Assembly (NCBI GenBank): GCA_002633005.1
Contig: NMRA01000134.1
Coordinates: 405,795 to 469,794, forward strand
Length of the DNA: 64,000 nucleotides
Direction of reading: 5' to 3'
Source of the DNA: Phoronis australis
Lineage: Eukaryota; Phoronida; Phoronidae
The notes beneath the pieces are model-generated. The model did not search any database. It worked only from the letters and a program-made list of their open reading frames with translations, and was not told the DNA's origin. Positions 1 through 9,974 of this stretch are shown here, one piece after another. Position numbers and translations under genes: made by a program. Positions within the stretch are counted from its first letter, which is position 1. Every line of letters starts with the position of its first letter.

Positions 1-1576
1 TTATTGTTTATGTCGACATCAAGGCAACTTGGAATTTTCCCAGTAGCCTAACACAATCTGAAATTGGTGATGCAGTAAACAAGGCATTGGGATAGGTCAG
101 TTATAGATTAGACGTCCCTGATTCAGGGAACTAGATTCATCCAATCAACACACAATGTTACTGAATGACTACGTAATTACATCGCCCTGAAAGCCGCAGG
201 CATACAGGGGCAATAGTACATCCCCAGAAAAAGTTATGCATTTCAAAATACAGCAAATAATATCAAATGAAACACACATAAATGCACATGGAGTTATAAT
301 TAACACACGCCATGACTCTGGATACAGTTTAAGCAATCTAATTTGAACATATCAATGAAAATCTGTCGCAGTTCGCTCAAGCTTCTCTCAGCATGCCATT
401 TTGAAGAAGATATGTCAAATCCCGCCAGTTGACGAACAATAAGTCCAAGGAACACAAATCTTACACTAGACTTGCGCTAGCTGCTCTTGATGGTAGAGCT
501 AAGACCATTCGCCAACTTGGCGAATGCTTTCGCAACTTGACAGTAACAATTCATTTCAAGAAACCTACTCGAGTGTTGACTCACAGTCAGCTCAAATCAA
601 GTCACACCGTAAACGTTCTTACTTCTTTTCGGAGTCCAAAAAATAGCAAGCGAATGTTCCATTTCATGTCCATCACTCCCATGAAATCACTATTTTAGCG
701 CAACAAAATGTTCAACTGTGTAAGGGGTAAGTGCTCTTGGTAATGGCCCTTTCTGGCTTCATAATGAGACCTCGTGTAGGTGATGCCACTTATCATCTGC
801 CAGTGACAATGTCAAAACGACGAATAGAATACTATTTTTCAGCGGCAAACGCAACCCAGTATCTCAATAACTTTCTACACTCGCGACATGTTGCAAGCTG
901 GTCCGACGGTATTTTAATTCCATTAAAAATTACCCATAGGAGTAAAACTGAACTGAGTTAGGTGGCTCAAACATGCAATATGAACTTGAGGTTTAAAGTA
1001 TTTTCATATTACAAGAGTCTCTCCTAATTCATTACTAACTTTACCAATTTTGAGCACATAACTTGTCGTGTCAAATATTGTTTGAGACTTGACATTGACA
1101 GGTTTTCTTTTCAAGGATTAAAAGGCGCGGACGCTGCCAGGAACAACGAGTTTGTTATTCAGTCAAATATCGCGGGACAAGTCTTTTGTGGAAGACCTCC
1201 AAAATGTGCCGTTTCACTGTCTCTTCAAAAAATTTTAGATGTCGGCATTAGCATGATGAATAGAGAATTGATTTGTCCACTAGAAAGAAATACATGTTTT
1301 CGTAAGTTGCAAAAGAGAAATGCATTATCAATATAATATTATGAAAACTTTAATTCAAGCCTGCTGAGCTCATTTGTGTCACTCGAACCTTGAGATGTGA
1401 ATTATGTTGGTGAAAGAATATCCGATGGCGATATTCCTCATGGTTTGTTGAACCTTTGTTTTCTGAAAATTTATTGAGTTTTGTGTTTGCTATGGACGAC
1501 TGAAGTGAAGCACCCGTGGAATTTCTAGTCCGGAGTGTCATACCTTGTAGTATATTATATAGTGTATTGGGGACGA
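1..1576. other. No gene recognised
   Basis: Short ORFs only (longest 89 codons, 429-698), with no recognisable domains, splice pattern or repeats. Confidence 0.5.
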
Positions 1577-2525
1577 TCAGAAGCTGAGGACGCCTTTGCC
1601 TGTGCTCAGGCTTAGGCAGCTCCTATAGGCACTCTGTACGCCGGAAACTTTTCGGCGAATTATGCCTCGCACCGACTAAACCATCAAAGTCACTTTGTTA
1701 TAAATACCTTTTGCGCATAGAGGAACACCTTAGGAGGTTGTCGATCTGTTTAATTCCTTCCAACTCGAACAAATACTCCCGTTATCAAACTTTTTGTTCT
1801 AGCAGTCCCTATTTCAGTTCCCAAAATCGTGAACTCAACATTTTTATACTGTGCACGCTCCAATTTTTACCGCGCTCGCTAGGTGACCTCAATCTTTAAA
1901 TAGCTAAAAGTGAGCCATTGCGGTCTTGTCAGTCAAATGTTCGTTTCCAAAATGCCACCACTTATACTTGTCTTTAATTGGTGTTACTTGAAACTGATTC
2001 TATTTCAATGAATTATTGTTTGTATTTGATAAAAATAAATGCTGTTGATATGACATTTAATAGTCTTTGTGCAAATATTTGACATTTTAATGTTTAACAA
2101 CACGGCAAATGCACGGCTGGTTCCCGGCAGCCGACTTACGCAAAAGGCGGGAACTTCAGCTTTCAAAGTTCGCCAGTAGGACCGCAACTTCTGACCTTCA
2201 GCCTGGTTAAAAGAATCTTTTGGCGTGCGCCGAGTGAAAATGTTGAGTTCACGATTTTGGGAACTGAAACAGGGACTGCTCGAAGAAAAAGTTTGATAAC
2301 GGGAGTATTTGTTCGAGTTGGAAGGAATTAAACACATCGACAACCTCCTAAGGTGTTCCTCTACGCGCAAAAGGTATTTATAACAACGTGACTTTGATGG
2401 TTTAGTCGGGCGAGGCATAATTCGCCGAAAAGCTTCCGGCGTACAGTGCGCCTATAGCCTCTGCATCGCCTCTGGACTGGTTCGGGCCAACAGAGGCGAT
2501 GGTCATTGCCTAGCTCAGCTTCTGA
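1577..2525. repeat. Inverted duplication with arms of about 290 bp
   Basis: 1577-1862 and 2221-2525 are inverted copies, clearly similar over most of their length. For example, both contain the stretch that reads ACACCTTAGGAGGTTGTCGA on the left arm and its complement on the right. A spacer of about 360 AT-rich bases separates them. Each arm has a TATAAATA block and a short shared ORF (EEHLRRLS then CLIPSNSNKYSRYQTF). The ORF matches no family I know. No clear target duplication was found. Confidence 0.7.
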
Positions 2526-3389
2526 CTCTGTAGTAGGGAGGACAATCAAAAAGTAGGTCACGGTGCTCCATATCTGCCTCCGTGTAAAACCCACGTCGGT
2601 AAATTACCCGATTTCAGACTTCAAAGTTAACTATAAGACAATTTTGTGTTATAAATCGTTACCTTTGTCCTTATTTGTAAGTTTGTAATCTTTTTGTATC
2701 AAATTAGCGCTGATAAATCATTTTTTGTAAGCTATTTTTAGCGCACGATTTTCCGCCAAGCGATAAACTTTCGAAAAAGTACCTCTTGTTCCTCCTATTC
2801 AAAAGAGCACTATACTCTCAAATACAAACATGAAATTTGGACAGGATGTAGTTTAGATGCGTGCGCATCTCCTCAAGTTGTTTTCTTGAAGTCAAGGCCA
2901 AGTTTTCATGGCGAGTTTTCGATCGTCCGGAAGGCCTAATTTTGGTCGGTCGGGAGATTGATGTTTTTCCAGTTGCGCAATATGCCCCCCCGATTTTTAG
3001 ATGAGGAATTTATCACTCTTTTAATTGGTAATTATTAAATTTTCAGAAATTCTGTCAAACTGCTGCGCATTGGCACTTTTCAAACAGCAGTCGTTAGTTC
3101 ACTAAGTCGCCGCATGTCAGCGCCACCATCGGCTACGTTGAAGTTCAATGGCATCGCAACTTCACCGTTCGAAATAAAGTTGTTACAAAGTTTTTGTTGC
3201 GTAAATGATGAAATCCTTTATGTTAAGAGTGATTTGTTTTCCCAAATGGTCTTTTGTGTACTTTCTGATGTTTTTTGCCATGATACGATCTAATAGTACA
3301 TGGGTGGCACCCAGCACTAAAAAAGTGGGGGAGCTATAGCCTCCCCCAGCCCCCTGTCACTGTCAGGCAATGATGTGTTGCCCATATAG
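2526..3389. other. No gene recognised
   Basis: AT-rich, with only short ORFs. No repeat or domain was seen. Confidence 0.4.
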
Positions 3390-4590
3390 TAGTATTCAGG
3401 GGCAGATCTAGGATTTTTCGATTGGGGGGGGGCAGGGCAGAGTATTACGCAGGATTTTATCCGTAAGATATTTGCACCCTCAAACTGCCAAATGAAATAT
3501 GGGAGTTTTAGGGGGGCCACAGGCCAGGCCCCCTTGCCAGGCCTTCATGCAGCGTACGTCCTGGGCGTCCATTTGGACGCCCTAGCACTAATGTAGACGC
3601 CCTGGCAAGGACATCATTTGGACGCCCTGTCAATCAGAATTTCTCCAGATACCCACATTGAAAGATTACTAAGACTCCCAGTTAATCAAAGTGGGAAGTT
3701 GGCCCTTTCAACTCAGAAAGAAATATACAAAGTATTTAAAATGTTGCAATATTCAAACTATTTTCAAACTATTTGGTAGACCTGTCAATCATTAGCAGGT
3801 GGTTGGTTGCCAGAGCGCTTTCAATAGACTCACATGCCACTGCCATTCTGTACTTTATATAGGGACATGGACCTTGCTTAACTCCAAACTGGTGTTTCAG
3901 AGCTGTAATTTCATGTACTTCATCTTTTTTTAAAAATACCAAAAGCAAAATAAATGTCATTACTTTAATAATATGATGTGCCGCAAGAATATCCCCATTT
4001 AAAATGTTTGAGTTTTCGCCTGTTTCATGCTTTTCTATGTGCGTCTAAAATGGAGCAGCAGTGACACCTGTTGTCAAAATATAAACCACACATCATCTGT
4101 GCATTTTTCTTTTGTTGGTAACTGCAGCTTTGATGACTCATTGTACAGAATATAAAGCTAGTGAAGTTGATATAATAAACTTTATAACAGAATTTGACTT
4201 GAGATGACCAAAAACAGTGCACTCATCGTTCAATCACTATCTGTAATATCTGTAATACAAGTTTGGTAAGCTATTTGACTGTTTTCGTAAATTTAAACAT
4301 AAAAGTCTTGATCAACAGTGTTTTAGTACTTAAAACAGCCCAATACAAGGGAGCTGTTTTTGTAAACTTAGGTGTAAAAGCCTTGTTCAACGCATTTTTT
4401 AATTGTAAAAAAACCTCACTGTGTGTGTTGGGGGGGGGGTTACTGGTGAATGGGGTGGGGAGGGAGGGTAATGCGGCGTTGGAATCATGGACGCCCTGGA
4501 ATATTGGGAACCCCATTTTGGACACCCTATGTTCGAAATCCTAGATGAAGCCCTGCTCCTTGCCCCCCCCAAATCCACCAATATGATCTT
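3390..4590. repeat. G-rich dispersed repeat, copy 1, split by a hAT-like insertion
   Basis: The left part (about 3395-3537) has a TCTAGGATTTTT block, a run of G, AACTGCCAAATG and GGGAGTTTTAGGGGGGCC. The right part (4556-4590) resumes with CCTTGCCCCCC then AAATCC. A second copy lies at 61127-61440. Paired G-rich and C-rich ends suggest terminal inverted repeats. Confidence 0.6.
3538..4555. mobile_element. Non-autonomous hAT-like element
   Basis: 1,018 bp. Ends CAGGCCTTCAT and (complement of) CAGGGCTTCAT. Flanked by CCCCTTGC (3530-3537) and CTCCTTGC (4556-4563), an 8 bp duplication with one mismatch as expected for hAT. Subterminal GGACGCCC-type units lie near both ends. An internal stretch of about 75 bp is roughly duplicated (4265-4320 and 4350-4405). 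No transposase is seen. Confidence 0.7.
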
Positions 4591-4726
4591 GTGATTTGAT
4601 GTGAAATTTTCTCCTAGCTCAGATGTATTTATTTCTGAGCTGATGTGGTGTCTTTGCTCTTTACCTTTTAAGCTGTGTAATCCATTGTTTTCATCAAACA
4701 TGATGAGCCTGTTCTACAGTCAAGTG

Positions 4727-5527
4727 ACCTAATTATCGGACGTTTTGGCACATTTTGCATTATATTTAATTGAAAATACTACGGATTGTTGTAAATTCTT
4801 TGCTGAAATAAAGATTTACCTTCACGGAATTGTTCTGTTACTATATCTTGTCACTGAAAGCCACATTTATGTTCCGACTGATCTTCAAAAGACACAACCA
4901 AACCTTCGGAGAACCTAAATATCGGACACCATGTTTCTCCATACGCCACACCGCGGAAAACTGACTAACCATGTAATGGCCGCGGGCACCTTGTTGCCAA
5001 ATTTCAGCTCGAGTGTTTTGACATATATGCTGCTAGAACCCAGGTCCATTCGCAACAAAATTATCCATAAAATGAAATCTGATGACGGCGCCAAGTCGTT
5101 TCGATGAATTAGTGCAGACGACTAAAGCACGTGCAAACTCATTGCAGTTTTTAGTATCACTTGGGCTTCTTGATATGACACCCGCACGTGCGCGGTCAGG
5201 GTTTGACTTGAGTTTAAAAACAAACGAAAAAATGGAACAGTGACATATTGTCAGTTCAATGAGATGGTGTCATTGTGGAAAAAGATTTTATTTTCAACTT
5301 TTATAACCGATTTATGCGATCGTCCATTTTAGGCCGACTTGGGGGTCTAAATTGCACCCTCTCTCGGTGAAATCAAAACGAGGCAACGCTGTAAAAAAAA
5401 ACGAGACGGTGCCGGACATTGAATGCATTACAACGGAACAAAAATTGGTGTCATTTAATTCTCACATTATGCTTCAAGTAAGATTCTATGAAATGTCTGA
5501 TATTTAGGTTCCGTCCGATAATTAGGT
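4727..5527. mobile_element. 801 bp TIR element, non-autonomous
   Basis: Perfect 16 bp terminal inverted repeats, ACCTAATTATCGGACG and its complement. A related inner pair, AACCTAAATATCGGAC (4912-4927) and its near complement (5495-5510), lies inside. No ORF of note and no clear target duplication. Superfamily not assigned. Confidence 0.7.
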
Positions 5528-5848
5528 ACATTATGTGTATATGCTATAACAACACACTTAAACAGCAATATCTCTGTAGAAATCGATCCAAATTTTATAT
5601 AATATACACCATCATGTTTGTCTCAATTAGACGAATCTTTTTACATGCAGCACATGCATATTCTTTTATTTTTTACGAAATTATGTAAAAAGGCAGATAT
5701 TTTACGCATAATCGTCGCGTTTCAACGGCCATTTTCTCGTCAACCGCTCATCCAATTTTTCTGATTTTTTCACCATTTCATTTCTCACACCAAGGGCTTT
5801 TCAAAAATGTATGACACATGGGCATTGTAAAAAAATTTAAAAAACGTT
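5528..5848. other. No gene recognised; left flank of the BEL insertion
   Basis: AT-rich; ends at the GTCCT target site of the BEL element. Confidence 0.5.
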
Positions 5849-5853
5849 GTCCT

Positions 5854-6090
5854 TGTGTGGAATGAATTGGGAGAGCAAAAGTGATAACTGGTTCGTGTAA
5901 GGTTAAAAGAACAACTGATTTTATTTGCACAGAAACTACAATATAGTAATACAGTCATGCAGCCACGTGTAGTAATCACGTGGTACGAGTAGGAGGAGTT
6001 AAACTAACCAATAGTGTTAAACGTGTAGGTGGGCCCAAATAAGGCACAATTCTTAGAACAGATAAAATCATCAAGAAGTCATTCTTGACA
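5854..6090 (-). repeat. 3' LTR of the BEL/Pao element
   Basis: 237 bp. Just inside it (plus-strand 6091-6100, read on the minus strand) is the purine-rich GGCGGCGGAG, the expected place for a polypurine tract that primes plus-strand DNA. Confidence 0.93.
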
Positions 6091-6292
6091 CTCCGCCGCC
6101 AGAAAAATGTGAACAAACACAAGTATGATACGGTTAGGTACAGTGAACGTTAAACTAGGTAATATAGATGGCTAACTACATCGTTTATATAAGAATACAT
6201 GATACATGCAAATGCTACGTAAATAGTTTATGATAATAATTGTCCAGTCCAATGTTTAATATTTTGGAGGGCCTGGTCGGCTGCACGTCGTC

Positions 6293-6844
6293 TCACACGA
6301 GGAGGGTTGTCAAGCTGATTTTGATCTTGAATAGTATTCCCTCCGATATCGTGGTGTAATTCCAAGGGGTATAGTTTAACAACCGGTCGGTTNGTCTCAC
6401 ACGAGGAGGGTTGTCAATTTGATTTTGATCTTGAATAGTATTCCCTCCGATATCGTGGTGTAATTCCAACGGGTATAGTTTAAGAACCGGTCGGTTGGTT
6501 ATTCCATTTTTTGTTTTCAGTGTTGCAGAGCGAACATAGCCATCCGCGCCGTGGTGAAGCTGTGTAATAATAGCTAACGGCCAGTTAAGGCGTTTAGAAT
6601 CCGAATGTATGAGTACAATATCTCCCACATGGATGTCCGTTTTTGATAAACCACCTGTCTTGTTAGTTGCAGCGGGATGTTCGCGTAATGCTGGGAGATA
6701 TTCGCGTCGCCATTGTGTCCAAAATTTCCGGAAAAGTTGTTGCAAATAGATCACACGTTTTCCAAACTGATCGTGAGGTGGGTTAGTTGTGTAGTCCGGA
6801 TCTTCGAAGTCGTCCAAATTTCCATGCGGTAACGGCATGATCAT
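6293..6844 (-). pseudogene. BEL/Pao integrase C-terminal domain
   Basis: Carries FRKFWTQWRREYLPALREH and WPLAIITQLHHGADGYVRSA, then RPVLKLYPLE. This is the Pao-type C-terminal domain known as DUF5641. It overlaps two redundant joins: 6690-6899 matches 6901-7110, and 6290-6392 matches 6394-6496. Confidence 0.85.
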
Positions 6845-6900
6845 CCGCCCGTGAAGTAAATGTGCGGGAGTTATCGGAGATGAATCCGGATTGTCATCCN

Positions 6901-7685
6901 GCTGGGAGATATTCGCGTCGCCATTGTGTCCAAAATTTCCGGAAAAGTTGTTGCAAATAGATCACACGTTTTCCAAGCTGATCGTGAGGTGGGTTAGTTG
7001 TGTAGTCCGGATCTTCGAAGTCATCCAAATTTTCATGCGGTAACGGCATGATCATCCGCCCGTGAAGTAAATGTGCGGGAGTTATCGGAGATGAATCCGG
7101 ATTGTCATCTGTGACGTACGTAAGTGGTCGGTTGTTGAGCACAGTCTCTACCTCTGTAACAAGTGTTGAAAGTTCGTCTAATGTGATGTTCGTGTGACCA
7201 AGTGTTTTCTTTAAGCAGTTTTTTGTCATGCCTATCAAACGTTCGTAAAACCCTCCGAACCACGGTGCGCGTTTTGGAATGAAACTCCAAGTACATTTGC
7301 GGGTTGTAAGATAGTTGGACGCACTTTCGAAAATGTTCGCAATATCCTGTGCTGCTGATACGAAATATGAGGCGTTGTCGGAAATCATTTTGGATGGTAT
7401 AGACCGTCTGGCTGAGAATCGGCGAAACGCGCGAATAAATGATGATGTTGTAAGTGATGTCACAACTTCCAAATGAACCGCTCTTGCTACAACGCATGTA
7501 AACAAACAAACGTAAGCCTTGTTGGTTCTTGACAGTGAGTTGTCATCGTGGTAAAACAGATGTCCAGTAAAGTCTACTCCTGTTATGGTGAAGGGCGGAG
7601 CATGATCGATCTGACGCAAGGAAGATTTCGTTCCATTTAATCGCAGGCTATGAACGCGTTGAGTGGATTTAGGCCTACTAGCCAT
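6901..7685 (-). pseudogene. BEL/Pao integrase core
   Basis: The DDE-type catalytic residues are visible in order: GVDFTG, ISDNASYF and WFGGFYERL. The integrase inserts the DNA copy into the host chromosome. The downstream part (ITPAHLLHGR) starts the C-terminal domain. An in-frame TAA sits just upstream of the first ATG, so this part is cut off from the RNase H region. The last 70 codons are repeated on the other side of the N at 6900. Confidence 0.88.
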
Positions 7686-7689
7686 TTGG

Positions 7690-8013
7690 AAAGTTTACAA
7701 CCATCATCTATGTCTAAGCGACCGCGGATGTATTTCAGTCCTAAACCGCTGTTGCATACCGGTATATTCAGTGAGATCCCTTTGCCGCAATGAGCTATTT
7801 ATATATGACTGATGTATAGTCGAAGTACAGCTACTGTTTTATTATGAAATGTTTTGTACAGAGTTTTATTATATACGTACTCATATATATGTGTTCGTGA
7901 TGCCACTTACACTGGGCGATCTACTAGGTATATCAACTACCATCCGTTGAAACTTTGAGACACTTGGAGTGTAGACACTATGAAAGTACAGCTTACTTTT
8001 CAATGAAACACAC
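7690..8013 (-). other. Unrecognised segment where the integrase zinc-binding domain is expected
   Basis: Lies between RNase H and the integrase core and is bordered on one side by the N at 8014. No H-H-C-C integrase finger can be found in any minus-strand frame. One minus-strand frame is open for about 33 codons around 7685-7795, but I do not recognise it. It is either an insertion or the end of a contig that does not belong to the same copy. Confidence 0.5.
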
Positions 8014-8014
8014 N

Positions 8015-9078
8015 GGGTATTTCGTGTTGTAGGGTAATGTTGAGTTCTCCATACGTCCCGCCACGCGAATTATACCATCAGCGTCCAAGACTAGATTTAA
8101 TTGTTTGACAAGTGGCGCCTTTGATTTTGAATTTGCCTTCAGTGCTTGAAGTTCAGTAGAGTAGTACACCGACTGTGCACATTTAATCCATAGTAAACTA
8201 GCTTGTTGCAGTTCCTTAACAGTAACATAACTTGACGTGTTACGTAAACGTCTAGTGAACCGCATAACATATGCGGTTACACGCAATAATTTGTTCAGCG
8301 TGGCATATCGGTTGATGTCTGTAATGTTGTTTATTCCAATTTCGTTTGGCGATCCCAGTGATGCTGTGTTGATAGCTGCAATAGGATTGCCGCAGGTGCA
8401 ATCCACATTTTCTGAAGACTCGCAAGTCGTTGTCAACACTGCAGTGAGTGGCCAATCGCCACGCGTTAGCCATGATGACCCGTGCCACCATAACGTAGAT
8501 TTTTTCAGTTGATCGATAGTAATACCTCTAGTTAATAAATCTGCTGGATTGTCCTTGGTGGGGCAGTAATTTACAGAGTCAAACTTGGCAGATTTGACTT
8601 CATTGACACGATTCTGAACAAATATTGGTAGTTTTTTCGTGCCTGTGATCCAATGAATTGCTATTTGACTGTCCAGCCAGAGAACCCGTTTGGTGATGTT
8701 AAGCGAACTAGCAATAGATGCGGATACATAGTTTGCTAGCCTAGCTCCTACTAGAGCCGACATTAGTTCCAAGCGTGGGATGGTGATTTGTTTCAATGGT
8801 TTAACACGCGTTTTGGCCATTACGATTGATGATTCTTTCTTCGTCGTGAGAAAACAGACAGCTCCGTATGCGTCACTGCTGCTGTCGCAAAACATGTGCA
8901 ATTCGACATCGTTGGATTCTTCTGTGAAGTATCGGCGATTACATGTTGTCGTACGAGCTTTCTGTAGGTCGGCGTTTATCGTTCGCCATTCTTCTGTTAA
9001 TGATTCTGGCAGTTCGTCATCCCACCGATAGTTTTCTATCCACAGTTTTTGAATAAATATTTTAGCCCGAACGTGCAC
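8015..9078 (-). pseudogene. BEL/Pao RNase H and connection region
   Basis: About 355 codons in the same frame as the RT. RNase H-like acidic positions are visible in FCDSSSDAYGAV, LELMSAL and WLDSQIAIHW, followed by NPADLLTRG, a block widely conserved in Pao polyproteins (the Peptidase_A17 region). The end, GIIRVAGRM, normally leads into the integrase zinc-binding domain, but the sequence stops at the N at 8014. Confidence 0.85.
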
Positions 9079-9090
9079 TGGCGACAGAAA

Positions 9091-9814
9091 TCAGAGGGGG
9101 TCGAATAGCGATGATGTTGTACTTACAACGTCTCGTTTTGTTGGGGTGGTAGCGTCCAAAGGATGTGATTTGAATTTGTCCGCGAAAGACAATTCATCGG
9201 CTGTGGTGTCCCATCGCATTCCTAGCAAGTTGACTGTGGGGTTACTGTCCTGTCTGTTATCCTTAATAGTCAGACTCCTTAGTCGAGGGTCATTAGTCGC
9301 CCAAGAGCGTAAATGGAAGCCAGCTGTGCTTAGTACCTCGTTGATTTCTGTGTGGTATTGCTTTGCTTTGCCTCGGGGCATGCTGCGTACAATATTGTCA
9401 ACATAAACATCATTAGTCACGTTGGTGAATGATGGTTTATTTTCAATGTCCAAGTGATGTTTTAGCACCGAGTTTAGAATGAACGGTGAGGACGATGATC
9501 CAAAGAGTACAGAGGTGAAGCGTAGAACTTTGAAGTCGCTGTTCCGATCGTGTGGATTGGACAGCCAGAGAAATTTGGTGTAATTTCGGTCCTGCTGAGC
9601 TAACTTAACGTTGAGGAATGCCTTTTCAATGTCGCTTGACGTGCCTGTTTCGTGTACTCGGAAGCGTAGGAGAATAGACGCGAGGTCTCCAAGCAGACAT
9701 TCACCTGTGTCCAGGCATTGGTTGAGACTGGGTTGACCTTTCATTGAAGCGCTGCAGTCGTATACTATCCGGATAGGTGTTGTGGTTGAGTCCTTTTTTA
9801 CCGAGTGATGTGGT
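9091..9814 (-). pseudogene. BEL/Pao reverse transcriptase
   Basis: Contains SLNQCLDTG, a catalytic-type block SDIEKAFLNV and the palm motif YVDN, where many reverse transcriptases have YxDD. The fingers/palm pattern FGSSSSPFILN is typical of BEL/Pao. The frame ends at TGA 9091-9093 immediately after SSLFDPL, and the next ORF resumes 15 bases on in the same frame. The 9584-9814 part is repeated at 9816-9974 plus 12090-12166 on the other side of an N. Confidence 0.85.
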
Positions 9815-9815
9815 N

Positions 9816-9974
9816 TTTCGGTCCTGCTGAGCTAACTTAACGTTGAGGAATGCCTTTTCAATGTCGCTTGACGTGCCTGTTTCGTGTACTCAGAAGCGTA
9901 GGAGAATAGACGCGAGGTCTCCAAGCAGACATTCACCTGTGTCCAGGCATTGGTTGAGACTGGGTTGGCCTTTC
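9816..9974 (-). pseudogene. Second copy of an RT segment, beside the hAT-like insertion
   Basis: Nearly identical to 9584-9742 (only a few base differences) and directly follows the N at 9815. Its left neighbour lacks the hAT-like insertion while this copy carries it. The two are probably alternative alleles or copies joined during assembly, not a real tandem duplication. Confidence 0.8.
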
